Origin: Acidobacteriota bacterium
GTDB taxonomy: Bacteria; Acidobacteriota; Thermoanaerobaculia; Multivoradales; SZUA-115
Assembly: GCA_024277255.1 (NCBI GenBank)
Contig: JAJRVQ010000088.1
Coordinates: forward strand, 1 to 64,000
Length of the DNA: 64,000 nt
Reading direction: 5' to 3'
In this document: piece after piece, positions 1-8,433 of the stretch
Numbering within the stretch: the stretch's first letter is position 1
Layout: the number at the start of each line of letters is the position of its first letter
The notes under the pieces: model-generated
What the model saw: the letters and a program-made list of their open reading frames with translations, nothing else
Told to the model about the DNA's origin: nothing
The model's database searches: none
Position numbers and translations under genes: made by a program

Positions 1-82
1 TCGGCGTGTTGCTCGACCGAAGCCACTTCTTCAACGTGAAGCGATCACTCTGACTCACCTCAAGAACCTTGTGTTTGTCCAT
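1..82 (-). CDS. N-terminal fragment of a probable IS630-type transposase (runs off the window)
   Basis: Read on the minus strand from an ATG at 82, 27 codons are open to the window edge and an in-frame TGA lies 12 bases upstream of the ATG. The peptide contains VSQSDRFTLKKWLRSSNTP. This resembles the start of IS630-family transposases, where an acidic helix is followed by a basic W-[VL]-R-S-x-x-T-P stretch before the helix-turn-helix. No DDE residues are visible because the gene continues outside. An imperfect palindrome CTTGTCTAGTCAAG at 105-118 just upstream could mark an element end. The fragment is too short for certainty; it could be another HTH protein. Confidence 0.4.
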   Translation of the reverse strand, partial: MDKHKVLEVSQSDRFTLKKWLRSSNTP

Positions 83-305
83 GCCGGAATATCAACATGA
101 TTCACTTGTCTAGTCAAGGAACTTTCCGCACGGGACACTAGCAAAGTTCTCAGCTTCATGTCCCAATCTCCTTGTTCTTCGCGCCGTTACCTGAAAGTGC
201 ATGCTACTGCAGCAACGGTCGGCAGGATTAGTTCACGATCTGTTCGCCGCGTCGGGCAGCTACCTTCGTGGTCACGTCTCCCTCGCCAAGCTCTACCACC
301 GACTC

Positions 306-1022
306 TTAGGCATCGTGCGTCAGCCCGTCGGCTCGGCTTCGGTCTGCACGAGCAAGGCCGTTGCGCAGTGCACGAAGCCACGTAGCTTGTTTGGGATCAC
401 CGGATCCGCCTTCGGCCAGCAGGCCGGCGGTGCGCAATGCCAAGGTGGCTTGGCCAATGTGTGCTCGTCTCAGAGCGTCATCGGTTAGCGCCGACCATGC
501 TTCCACTTGGAAGTCGATCAACTGGTGGATGGGCACTGTCTCGGGGTCGAGGTATTGGGCCAGCCGTAAGGCGAACCGGGCGTTGCTCTCACCGTTGCCG
601 CTGTCCGCGCCCAGCTCGGTCCGAGTGTGGCGCAACCAGGCATTGAAGAGCGCAGGGCTGGCTCTGATGGCTCCGACCGCCAAAGCGGCCGGGCGGTCAC
701 CGGTGGGCAGGGTGGCGAGACGGCGGGCCAACTCATCCGCCTGGCGTTCAAGCCGTTGCACCGAACGGTCGCTGGCTCCGTGTGGGATCGAATGGGACTC
801 GAGCCACAAGATCTCGTCTACCGACTTCAGATTGGCGAATCGCTCGATCTCCACAGCACATACAGGGCAGAGGTGCTTGAGGTGGACCACCATGCGTAGC
901 AGTAGGTCGGCCGGCATGCCCTGCCGTTTGAGAGCGATCAGCATTTCGGCTCGCAGGTGCAAAGTTGGGTCGTACATCGGACTGCTCTTTCTTGCGGTCT
1001 GGGTTTGGATGTCTTGCGTCAA
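306..1022 (-). CDS. Hypothetical protein with H-x4-C-x2-C motif, second gene of a coupled pair
   Basis: The protein has 238 residues and no signal peptide or membrane segment. Residues 47-55 read HLKHLCPVC, a His/Cys cluster like that of small zinc-binding anti-sigma domains, although the spacing differs from the classical H-x3-C-x2-C. The rest is Ala/Leu-rich and helical, with segments such as ALRRAHIGQATLALRTAGLL that look like degenerate TPR helices. Its ATG overlaps the stop of the upstream 371-residue TPR gene by 4 nt (ATGA), so translation is probably coupled. Function is not recognised. The zinc-site plus TPR-like helix pattern suggests a cytoplasmic regulatory or adaptor protein, which is inference. 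Confidence 0.7.
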   Translation of the reverse strand: MTQDIQTQTARKSSPMYDPTLHLRAEMLIALKRQGMPADLLLRMVVHLKHLCPVCAVEIERFANLKSVDEILWLESHSIPHGASDRSVQRLERQADELARRLATLPTGDRPAALAVGAIRASPALFNAWLRHTRTELGADSGNGESNARFALRLAQYLDPETVPIHQLIDFQVEAWSALTDDALRRAHIGQATLALRTAGLLAEGGSGDPKQATWLRALRNGLARADRSRADGLTHDA

Positions 1023-2134
1023 TTGGTCAGATCTTCGCCATTCGTAGATCCGGGCTTCGAGGAGTTCGACGGCGCCTCGAGTTCGATCTGCTCAAGCGAC
1101 TTGTGCGCACGCTGGAACAGGGCCGGCTGGATGGATGGATCGGTACGTCGCAACCCCTCCTGCAAAGCATCGGCTGCGGCGGCTCGAAGGTTGAGTTCCA
1201 GGAGCAGAAGGCCTTTGCGAATCAAGGTCCATCCGAGTAGAGAGGAGCCGCCAATCTCAGTGAGCAGGCTCTGAGCTTGGACTACCGACTCCAAGGCAGC
1301 TTGTGGATCGGATGGCGCAAGGCCGGCGGCTCTAGCCATCAAGGTCAGCGCTGCGGTTTCAGGGTCTCCCGAACCCTCAGTTTGTATTCTCTCGGCCAAG
1401 CGGACGGCGATCCTGGCACGCTGCAAATCTCCAGATAAGGCAGCCGCCAGACTGACCTGGCTCCAAGCGTCGCTGATGTAATCGACGACCAGCACGGCTG
1501 GAACCTGATCGGGAGCGAGTCGGCATGCTGAAATCAGAGATCTCTCCGCGACCTGGAGGGCCCAAGGGTGCTCGGCCATGATCGCGCTCAAGGTAGCGTT
1601 CAGCTGATGGCGAGCGGTGGCCGGATTGTTGTTGAAGAAACCACTTCCGGTTGCGCTGGCAGACGAAGTGGAGCCATGGGAGCTGAGCGCTCGTTTGAGA
1701 TCAGCACTGCTTAGGCTGCGGAACTTCTCGAACATTGCAGGGTGATCCTCAGAGTCGCCGCCTGCGTAGACTCTTGGGTCACTCGGTGTCCTACCGGGTA
1801 GGCTGAAGCCGTGGATCGCAGTCGCCTGCAAGAGGTGATCGCGAGTGACGCCCGCTTGTTTCGGATCGCCCAAGCGGAAGAGAATGCGGCAATCTCGGTA
1901 GCCGATCTTGGTCAAAGGCCAGCCCTGCCAGAATGCGAGGTATGTGGCCTGTGCAATAAACCGCAAGCCGGCACTTTGGTCCGGCACTGGGTATCGGCCT
2001 TCGAGTACCCTTCCATTCTCGGCCAGCGTCCAGCATTTCAACTTGCTCAAGATCTCCGTGACCTCAGTGGCGGGGGCTGGTTCTGACGAGGATTTGCCGT
2101 GCTCTTTCAATTCGGATAGACTCCAGATTCGCAC
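1019..2134 (-). CDS. TPR-like helical protein, first gene of a coupled pair
   Basis: The protein has 371 residues, is soluble and has no export signal. Residues from about 175 to 350 are a run of amphipathic helix pairs rich in Ala and Leu, for example SDAWSQVSLAAALSGDLQRA and GWTLIRKGLLLLELNLRAAA, which match the TPR pattern of alternating small and large residues. The first 100 residues are not recognised; a Ser-rich stretch near 145-165 is probably a linker. The gene is divergent from the HTH gene at 2286 across about 80 nt and overlaps the downstream CxxC gene by 4 nt. TPR proteins beside HTH genes often act as peptide- or protein-binding regulators; that role is inferred here. Confidence 0.7.
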   Translation of the reverse strand: MRIWSLSELKEHGKSSSEPAPATEVTEILSKLKCWTLAENGRVLEGRYPVPDQSAGLRFIAQATYLAFWQGWPLTKIGYRDCRILFRLGDPKQAGVTRDHLLQATAIHGFSLPGRTPSDPRVYAGGDSEDHPAMFEKFRSLSSADLKRALSSHGSTSSASATGSGFFNNNPATARHQLNATLSAIMAEHPWALQVAERSLISACRLAPDQVPAVLVVDYISDAWSQVSLAAALSGDLQRARIAVRLAERIQTEGSGDPETAALTLMARAAGLAPSDPQAALESVVQAQSLLTEIGGSSLLGWTLIRKGLLLLELNLRAAAADALQEGLRRTDPSIQPALFQRAHKSLEQIELEAPSNSSKPGSTNGEDLTN

Positions 2135-2214
2135 TCATTTGCCACGCCCTGCCATTCTGCATAGCTCTTATAGTCCTGTCAAGAGAAAAACGAATGAATT
2201 TTAGGAGTTAAATC
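2135..2214. promoter_or_regulatory. Divergent promoter region between the TPR pair and the HTH gene
   Basis: These 80 bases separate genes transcribed in opposite directions, so both promoters and any operator for the HTH protein should lie here. The stretch is clearly AT-richer than its surroundings toward 2170-2210 and contains a -10-like TATAGT near 2170. A ribosome binding site TAGGAG lies at about 2202-2207, ahead of the ATG at 2215. No clear inverted repeat was found. Confidence 0.4.
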
Positions 2215-2289
2215 ATGTCAATCGTCACAAGGGTTTCCTCCTCCTCTTGCCGAGTGATTTCAGGTTTCTCTGCTAGGAGCCGACCATGA
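2215..2289 (+). CDS. Possible 24-residue leader ORF coupled to the HTH gene
   Basis: An ATG at 2215, preceded by TAGGAG at a good distance, opens 24 codons that end in a TGA overlapping the ATG of the HTH gene (ATGA at 2286-2289). The peptide begins MSIVTRVSSSSC and ends in SRP. It has no hydrophobic segment and matches nothing I know. The ribosome binding site plus the exact 4-nt overlap favour translation as a leader that couples to the regulator. It could also be chance, since the HTH gene has its own AGGAG. Confidence 0.35.
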   Translation: MSIVTRVSSSSCRVISGFSARSRP

Positions 2290-2873
2290 GCGAGGCGTCA
2301 GGCTCTGGGTCGCGATCGCCTCAAACGCTGGCCGATTTCGCGGTGATTGCCGACGGCTTGCGCGAGGTACTGATGAGGTCTCAGGTCCGCATGAGATCTC
2401 TAGATCGCCAGCAAGGCTGGTATAGCGGGACCGTCTCGACATGGCTGCGCGGGGTCACCGCACTCCCCGCACAGCGTTTCTTCGAGATTCTCGCGGCATT
2501 GAGCATCGGGACTCACGAGTTTTTCCGCATCGTCTACCCCAAGGCGGAGATTCCTGAGAAAAGCAACAAGGAGGACTTCGAGGTCCGCGACGGCATAGAG
2601 AACCTCACGACCTGTCTGCGTCTCCACCTACGCCACGCGATCAGAAGCCGCGGGCGCATGCAGAGCGAGATAGAGCGAAAGGTCGGGTGGACGCCCCGCT
2701 ACCTCAGCACCGTGCTCGCCGGGCGCCGACCATTGAGTCTGCTGCATTGCCTCGCGGTGATTCGCGCCATCGATTTGACCCCGGCCGAGTTCTTCTTGTC
2801 GCTGGACTGCGAAAGATCCCGAGGGGAGAGTAAGAAGACCGACGATGAGGACAGAACGCTAGCGAAGCCATAG
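2286..2873 (+). CDS. Double helix-turn-helix regulator, Cro/C1-like
   Basis: The protein has 195 residues with two copies of one HTH-like unit. The first spans about residues 25-80 (GWYSGTVSTWLRG followed by a hydrophobic helix and HEFFRIVYP). The second spans about 105-165 (GWTPRYLSTVLAGRRPLSLL, then LTPAEFFLSLD). The pattern of a sequence-reading helix, then G-x-x-x-L-S/P and a terminal [EP]-x-F-F is shared with the 147-residue protein at 60638-61081, so these are members of one family. AGGAG at about 2275-2279 supports the ATG at 2286. A cytoplasmic DNA-binding repressor controlling itself or the divergent TPR genes is a reasonable guess. Confidence 0.75.
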   Translation: MSEASGSGSRSPQTLADFAVIADGLREVLMRSQVRMRSLDRQQGWYSGTVSTWLRGVTALPAQRFFEILAALSIGTHEFFRIVYPKAEIPEKSNKEDFEVRDGIENLTTCLRLHLRHAIRSRGRMQSEIERKVGWTPRYLSTVLAGRRPLSLLHCLAVIRAIDLTPAEFFLSLDCERSRGESKKTDDEDRTLAKP

Positions 2874-3308
2874 AATCAAGGCCTCGTTGGCAATGGTGGA
2901 AGTTTGCCCCATCCAACGGTTCTTTCTTGCCTCACTCTTGGTTCGAGTATTTCGGAATGCAAAAGGAATTCCCGATCGAGATCGAACGCACGGTCCACCC
3001 GTCGAAGTCTGTTTGGCAGGCCTGAGCCTTCTGGGAACAGGGCGAGACGCTGGACGTCGATCTCGCCCGGCTTTTGAAGATCCACCCCAGCACAGCGGTC
3101 TGGGAGCCAAGGCGCGATCTTCCACCGGTCGTCAGCCGGACACCGATTGAATGGACCGACGAGATGATCGTTCAGCTGGGAACGCAGTCTCATCGTGGCG
3201 TAGCCAAGGGCGCTGGCTACAGGAACCGGCCAAGCGACCGCTCGCCTCGGCCACTTTTGTTAGACTAGTGCTTCTTGTTCCAGTCTCATTGCTGCTTCGC
3301 CACTGTCT
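2874..3308 (+). pseudogene. Gene-free stretch with a possible decayed coding remnant
   Basis: About 435 bases have no convincing intact gene. One forward frame, from about 2880 to 3268, reads with protein-like composition, including FGMQKEFPIEIERTVHPSK and GETLDVDLARLLKIHPST. It is interrupted by a single in-frame TGA near 3023 and has no good start. This could be the relic of a gene of unknown family, or chance in GC-rich DNA. A forward frame from 2887 of about 85 codons also exists but has no ribosome binding site and an unlikely composition. The promoter of the STAS gene probably lies in the last 80 bases. Confidence 0.25.
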
Positions 3309-3647
3309 ATGATTGTCGAAAAACGCCAACTCAACGGCCATACCCTGCTCGTGGTCGAGGGAGTCGTCAAGCTGGGGGAGAGCGCCGCTTTTTTTGCTCA
3401 GACTTTGGAGCGGGTGCTGACCCAGGACAGTGGCGACGTGGTGATTGATTTCTCCAAGATTGACTACATGGACTCGACCGGCATCGGCGAGATGGTCGGG
3501 TATCTGGGTCGCTTCCGGGATAGCGAGCGCCGTCTACTCTTGGTCAATCCGTCGGTGCGCATTCGGCGGCTGCTCGAGATCTCGCGCCTCGATCAGCTCT
3601 TTCCGATTTTCAACAGTGTGGACGAGGCGCTCACCGCCGAGCCTTGA
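3309..3647 (+). CDS. STAS-domain anti-sigma factor antagonist
   Basis: The 112-residue protein is a complete single STAS domain of the SpoIIAA/RsbV type: beta strands MIVEKRQLNGHTLLVVEG and VVIDFSKIDYM, then the phosphoacceptor loop MDSTGIGEM with Ser56 as the expected target, and helices ending in the usual LxxLFPIFNSVDEAL. Unphosphorylated antagonists bind an anti-sigma kinase and release the sigma factor. No kinase or phosphatase gene lies beside it, so the partner must be elsewhere. The next gene, a rhodanese lipoprotein, starts 17 nt downstream and may be co-transcribed. Confidence 0.92.
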   Translation: MIVEKRQLNGHTLLVVEGVVKLGESAAFFAQTLERVLTQDSGDVVIDFSKIDYMDSTGIGEMVGYLGRFRDSERRLLLVNPSVRIRRLLEISRLDQLFPIFNSVDEALTAEP

Positions 3648-3664
3648 CCTTGGTTAGCCCTTCG

Positions 3665-4195
3665 ATGAGAGTTTTCGACGGCCCTTGCCGCCTTGCCACC
3701 CTCACCCTGCTGGCACTCTCTCTAGCTGGCTGCTCGTCGTCCAGGGGTGAGCTTTTCCGCCGCGTTCGACCGCCGGTCGCCTTCGAGCTTCTGCGCGACA
3801 ACCCGAGCGTCAGGGTCCTCGATCTGCGTTCGCTGGTGGGCTATCTCGGCCCTAACGGCCATCTGGCCGGCGCACTCTGTTATCCGCTCAGCGAGCTGTC
3901 GCAACGCGAAAACGAGCTGCGCCACCTGCGCGAAAGAACCATGCTGATCTATTGCGACACGAGCGAGTGTTCCGAGGCCGGGTTGGCCTGGTTCCTCGCC
4001 CATGATTTCAGGAATGCCATGTTGATGGAGGGCGGAATTCAAGGCTGGATCGACAATGGCTTCGGCACTGTCGTCTCAGAGCGTCCGCCCGCCGCAGTGC
4101 CCAGTGAAGAGGGCGGTGAAGAGGGCGGCTCCGAAGCCGCGGTAGACGGCGATGGGAGCTTTCTAGCCCACAGCCCCTTGCCGAGCGTTGAATGA
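3665..4195 (+). CDS. Rhodanese-like lipoprotein
   Basis: The ATG at 3665 gives 176 residues and places a lipoprotein signal at the N-terminus: charged start, TLTLLALSL, then lipobox LAGC with Cys23. A TTG start at 3644 in the same frame would add 7 residues and overlap the STAS stop, but it makes a poorer signal. The mature part is one rhodanese domain: VLDLRSLVGYLGPNGHLAGA, then the active-site loop IYCDTSECSEAG with Cys97 as the presumed persulfide-bearing residue, and a closing MEGGIQGW helix. The acidic Gly/Glu-rich tail after residue 140 is a linker or disordered. It probably handles sulfur transfer or redox sensing at the envelope; the substrate is unknown. Confidence 0.85.
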   Translation: MRVFDGPCRLATLTLLALSLAGCSSSRGELFRRVRPPVAFELLRDNPSVRVLDLRSLVGYLGPNGHLAGALCYPLSELSQRENELRHLRERTMLIYCDTSECSEAGLAWFLAHDFRNAMLMEGGIQGWIDNGFGTVVSERPPAAVPSEEGGEEGGSEAAVDGDGSFLAHSPLPSVE

Positions 4196-4332
4196 TCGGC
4201 CAGAATTGCCGTGGGCTGCACCAGCCACTCCACCCATCCATAGAACTCATGCCATTGCCCCTCCTCCTCGTCTCGTTCCTGACGACGAAGTTGCAGCGAA
4301 AGAAGGGCTAGAGCGATTCGTAGGGAGAGACG

Positions 4333-5772
4333 ATGACGACCCATTCCCCAGCCGACCTCGGCGAAGCTGTGCGTGGCCTTGCCACCGAGCTAGGCGACCT
4401 CCTGGTCCTTGACGAAGAAACCCGGTCTCAGTTCACCACCGACTACGGCAAGATCGTTCACCGCACGCCAGGTGCCGTGGCCCGCTGCTCCAACGCCGAA
4501 GAGGTCGCTCGCGTGGTGCGGGCCTGCCGCGCGGCCGGAGTGCCGGTCGTCGGCCGCGGCCCCGGTCATACGCAGACCGGTCAGTCGACCACCGAGGGCG
4601 GTGTCCTCTTCGACACCTCGGCGATGCAGGTCATCCATGAGATCGATGCGGAGACGCTGATCGCGGTCTGCGATGCCGGCGTGATCTGGCGTGACTTGAC
4701 CGCCGCGACCGTGGAACAAGGGTTGGTACCGCGCGTCTTGACCAACAATCTCGGCGTCTCGATCGGCGGAACTCTCTCGGTGGCTGGTCTCGGCGTCGCC
4801 AGCTTCCGCTACGGCGCACAGGTCGACAATGTCACCGAACTCGAGGTGGTCACCGGAACCGGGGAGATCGTGCTCTGCTCGCCCGAGAAGAACTCCGATC
4901 TCTTCGACGTGGTGCGTTCCGGCCTCTCGCAATTCGGCATCATCACCAAGGTCCATGTGCAGCTGCGCCGGGCCAAACCCCGGGTGCGCAAGTACTTCCT
5001 GCTCTACGACGATCTGGGCGCCCTGATGAAGGACTGCGAGGGCAGCATGCAGGTCGGCGACGAGACCATCCATTCGCTCGAATCGTGGTGCTCGCCCTGC
5101 TTCCAGGGAGTGCGCAAGATCGGCGACGGCATGGAACTCGGCGTCGGTGCGCAGACCTTCGCCTATTGGATGTACCCGTTGCATGTGACCGTCGAGTACG
5201 ACGAAGGCGCCGAACCCAACGACGAGGAGATCCTCGCGCGCTTCTCTCCCTATCGACACCTCGAAACCAGCGACTACACCCAACACGAGTTCTGCGAACG
5301 GCTACTACCCCTGTTCACCCTGTGGGATCGCAGCGGTTACACCGAGATGGCGCACCCCTGGATGGAGACGGTTCTGCCCTGGGACAAGGCGCAGGAGTTC
5401 ATCGAGTTGGCGCTGTCGCAGTTGCCGCCGCAGGCGCTCGGACCGGGTGGTCACATCCTGCTCTGGCCGTCGCGGGCAGATACCTCGAAGGCACCGCTGT
5501 TCAAACACCCGGAGGGCGAATTCGTCATGGGCTGGGGAATCTTGCCCGGGGTGCCGAAGGAGTTTCTCGACATGGCGCTGGCCCAACTCGACATGGCCAG
5601 CGAGCTTTCGATCGGTTTCGGCGGCAAGCGCTACCTCTCCGGCTACATCACCTTCGACACGGCCGAGAAGTGGGAAGCCCACTTCGGTAGCGAGACTTGG
5701 GCCCGGATCAAGGAAGCCAAGAAGCGCTACGACCCGGACGGGATCTTGGACACTGGTTTCTTCCGCTTCTAG
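4333..5772 (+). CDS. FAD-linked oxidoreductase, cytokinin dehydrogenase-like
   Basis: The 479-residue protein has an N-terminal FAD-binding type 4 domain and a C-terminal substrate domain. GRGPGHTQTGQS at residues 74-85 corresponds to the flavin-attachment loop; His79 is the candidate for covalent FAD. The following segments, NNLGVSIGGTLSVAGLG, VDNVTELEVVTGTGE and SQFGIITKVHVQLRRAKP, match plant and bacterial cytokinin dehydrogenases closely in my recollection. There is no signal peptide, so it should be cytoplasmic. It would oxidise an amine or alcohol substrate; cytokinin itself is plausible but not shown. GGGAGA sits just upstream of the ATG. Confidence 0.8.
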   Translation: MTTHSPADLGEAVRGLATELGDLLVLDEETRSQFTTDYGKIVHRTPGAVARCSNAEEVARVVRACRAAGVPVVGRGPGHTQTGQSTTEGGVLFDTSAMQVIHEIDAETLIAVCDAGVIWRDLTAATVEQGLVPRVLTNNLGVSIGGTLSVAGLGVASFRYGAQVDNVTELEVVTGTGEIVLCSPEKNSDLFDVVRSGLSQFGIITKVHVQLRRAKPRVRKYFLLYDDLGALMKDCEGSMQVGDETIHSLESWCSPCFQGVRKIGDGMELGVGAQTFAYWMYPLHVTVEYDEGAEPNDEEILARFSPYRHLETSDYTQHEFCERLLPLFTLWDRSGYTEMAHPWMETVLPWDKAQEFIELALSQLPPQALGPGGHILLWPSRADTSKAPLFKHPEGEFVMGWGILPGVPKEFLDMALAQLDMASELSIGFGGKRYLSGYITFDTAEKWEAHFGSETWARIKEAKKRYDPDGILDTGFFRF

Positions 5773-5780
5773 GAGGGGAG

Positions 5781-5803
5781 GCCGAGGGGATAGGCCTCTC
5801 GGC
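5781..5803. terminator. Hairpin between convergent genes
   Basis: GCCGAGGGG and CCTCTCGGC form a 9-bp stem with one mismatch around a 5-base loop, between the convergent oxidoreductase and permease genes. There is no U-run, so it may be a weak or bidirectional terminator. Confidence 0.4.
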
Positions 5804-5844
5804 GCCCACCACCCGGAACTCGGTGTACAGCTCGCCTTGCGAGG

Positions 5845-8433
5845 CTACTCAGCCCGGAGCACTTCGATCGGCCGCCGGGCCAGGGCGGAAAGGCTGGCGG
5901 CCAGGCCGGCGGCTACGGCGAGCAGCGTAGCGATGGCGACGGCGGCGGGGAATTGCCAGGGGGCTGGAGCCCAGGAGAGTTCCAGCCCGCGGGTGATCAC
6001 TCCCCAGGCCAAGACACCGCCGGCCGCGGCGCCGATCAACCCCGCGGTCAGGCCGACCAGCGCGTACTCGACGGCGAAGGCGGCGATCACACCGAGGCGG
6101 GTCATCCCCAGGGTCTTGAGCAGAGCCACCTCGCGACCGCGGCGGGCGGCACCGGCGCTGATCGCACCGGCCAGGATGGCGATTCCGGCGAGGACGGTGA
6201 AGCTACCGAGCAAGCGTACTCCCAGGCCGACCCGCTGAAGCACCGCCAAGACCTTGTCCAAAACCCGCCGGATATTGATCGGCGTGACATTGGGGAAGTG
6301 GGCGACTAACCGATCCTGGACGGCCTGTTCTTCGCCCGCCGGTAGACGAACCGCCGCCACCCGTTGCTGGGGTGCCTCCTCTAAGACTCCAGGCTCGACG
6401 ACGAGGAAGAAGTTGATCCGGAAGCTCTCCCAATCCACCGTGCGCAAGCTGGTGACGGCGAGTTCCAGAGGAACGCCCTGAACGTCGAGTTCGACCGTCG
6501 AGCCCACCTCGAGGCCGAGGCTGCGCGCGAAGTCGCGCTCAATGCTGACCTCGGGGCGGTGAGGATCGCTCCACAAGGCGCCGCCGACAATCTCGTTGTC
6601 CTCCGGCAGCTCCTGCAAGTAGGTGAGCCGTTGTTCGCGGGTCAGCGCCCAACGGCGCTCGCGCTGGCGGTGGCTGGAGTTCTCGTCGATCTCTTCGGCT
6701 AGATCGTCGATGCCCTTGCCGTCGAGCTTCGAGAAACGAGCCATGACCACCGGCACCGACTCGGTCTGCGCCCCCGCATCGGCGAGGAGTTGCTCCACAC
6801 CTGCCCACTGGTCGGGTTGGATATCGATCAGAAAGAGGGAGGGGGCGTTGCGCGGTAGATCGGTTTCGAGCTGTGCCGAGAGCCGGCTTTCGACCAGCGA
6901 CATGGCCAACACCACCAAGACGCCGAGGCCGAGCCCCACCACCGCCCCGAGCGCCCCCGAACCCGGCCGCACCAGGGCCGCCAAGCCGTGACGCAGGGCA
7001 ACACCGCCCACCGGCGGCAAACGGCCGAGCAAGCCGGTGAGCAGACGGGCGGCCAGAGCCAACACCCCGGTGGCCACCGCCAGGCCGAGGGTGAATTGAA
7101 CGCCGATCGCCCAGGAGCCCGACTGGGTTGCCGCCACCGCTACCAAGCCGACCGCCAAGACCAGGGCCAGGGCCAGACGAAGCCAGCGGGGTGCCGGCGA
7201 GGGCTCCGCGTCGCGACGCAGGACGCGCGCCGGCGGCACCCGCAGCACGGTCGCCAGGGGGGTCAAGCTAAACAGCAGAGCACAACCGAGACCCAGCGCC
7301 ATTCCGCGACCGATGGCCCACGGTTGCCACGGATCGATCGAACCGGGTGGAATCGAGCCGCCCAAGAGTCGCGGCACCAGCGCCATCAGTCCAACACCGA
7401 GCGCGGCACCGACCAGCGAGCCCACGGTACCGAGAATCGCCGTCTGCCCCACGTAGACGGCCAGCGCCTCGCGGGGCCGCAGCCCGAGACAACCGAGAAT
7501 GGCGATCGAATCGATCCTCCCGGCCAGCCAGGCGCGCACCGTCTGCGCCACCCCGATCCCACCGATCAGCAAGGAGAGCAACGCCACCAGACCCAGGAAA
7601 CGCTCAGCGCGGCGCAACCCCTGGCGCAGCTGAGGCTGCGCTTCGTCGTAGGTTTCCACCTGGAACAACGGCCCCAGCAGGGTTTCGAGTTCCCCGGCGA
7701 TCTGCCGCAGCTGCTCGATCGAAGTTTCGGCCGGCAGCCGGATCAGGGTGCGATAGCGGATGCGACTTCCCCTGCCTTCGAGACCGGCACGCGCCAGGCC
7801 GGCGGGCGAGAGAAACAACCGCGGGCCACTGCCGAAGCCGGCTCCCAGCCGATCCGGCTCCGACTCCACGATCCCGGCAATTCGAAACTCGCTGCCGCCG
7901 ATACTCAGTGGTCCGCCGACCTCGAGGCCCAGAGCCTCCACCAACTCCGGCCCAACTACCGCCTGGTCTTCGCCCAGAAGCTCGATCAGGGGCCGCTGGG
8001 GAGTCAGTCGCAACTCGCCGTAGTACGGGTAGTCAGCTCCCTCGATCACCTTCAGCTCGACTAATCGGCTCGCTCCCGGGACGCTGGTTCCCGAGACAGC
8101 ATGCCGCGAGGCGGGCGCCGCAACCACCGTCACCATCTCGCGAATCCGGGTTTGCCGGGAGCCTGCGAGGTTTCCCAGATAGGCAGCCAGATCGTCCGGC
8201 GGCCTTTGGTTGGCGGAGACCGCTAGATCCGCCGCCAGCAGCGATCGAGCCTCGCCGCGAATGGCTCGATCGAGACTCTCGGCCAGCCCCGCCACGGCGA
8301 CCACCGCGGCCACTCCCACCGCCATACACCCGACGAAGAAGATCAGCCGCCTGCCCTGGCCGCGAGCTTCGCGCGCCATCAGGGCGCCAAGGGTGCGCAG
8401 CGGCAAACGGCGACCGCCCGGCAGCTGGCTCAC
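5845..8433 (-). CDS. ybbP: ABC transporter permease of the YbbP/FtsX-MacB superfamily
   Basis: The 862-residue permease has the duplicated FtsX layout: one membrane segment near residues 30-53, a large extracytoplasmic domain, a group of segments from about 270 to 510 (LVALLSLLIGGIGVAQ onward), a second soluble domain, and three C-terminal segments from about 735 (LLGSFTVLAGIAILAGAI). This matches YbbP-type permeases of about 800 residues. Its ATG overlaps the stop of the ATPase gene upstream, so the two form one complex. Such systems extract or move lipids or lipoproteins rather than importing nutrients. The pairing with a divergent TesA-like esterase is the same as in Escherichia coli. Confidence 0.9.
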   Translation of the reverse strand: MSQLPGGRRLPLRTLGALMAREARGQGRRLIFFVGCMAVGVAAVVAVAGLAESLDRAIRGEARSLLAADLAVSANQRPPDDLAAYLGNLAGSRQTRIREMVTVVAAPASRHAVSGTSVPGASRLVELKVIEGADYPYYGELRLTPQRPLIELLGEDQAVVGPELVEALGLEVGGPLSIGGSEFRIAGIVESEPDRLGAGFGSGPRLFLSPAGLARAGLEGRGSRIRYRTLIRLPAETSIEQLRQIAGELETLLGPLFQVETYDEAQPQLRQGLRRAERFLGLVALLSLLIGGIGVAQTVRAWLAGRIDSIAILGCLGLRPREALAVYVGQTAILGTVGSLVGAALGVGLMALVPRLLGGSIPPGSIDPWQPWAIGRGMALGLGCALLFSLTPLATVLRVPPARVLRRDAEPSPAPRWLRLALALVLAVGLVAVAATQSGSWAIGVQFTLGLAVATGVLALAARLLTGLLGRLPPVGGVALRHGLAALVRPGSGALGAVVGLGLGVLVVLAMSLVESRLSAQLETDLPRNAPSLFLIDIQPDQWAGVEQLLADAGAQTESVPVVMARFSKLDGKGIDDLAEEIDENSSHRQRERRWALTREQRLTYLQELPEDNEIVGGALWSDPHRPEVSIERDFARSLGLEVGSTVELDVQGVPLELAVTSLRTVDWESFRINFFLVVEPGVLEEAPQQRVAAVRLPAGEEQAVQDRLVAHFPNVTPINIRRVLDKVLAVLQRVGLGVRLLGSFTVLAGIAILAGAISAGAARRGREVALLKTLGMTRLGVIAAFAVEYALVGLTAGLIGAAAGGVLAWGVITRGLELSWAPAPWQFPAAVAIATLLAVAAGLAASLSALARRPIEVLRAE

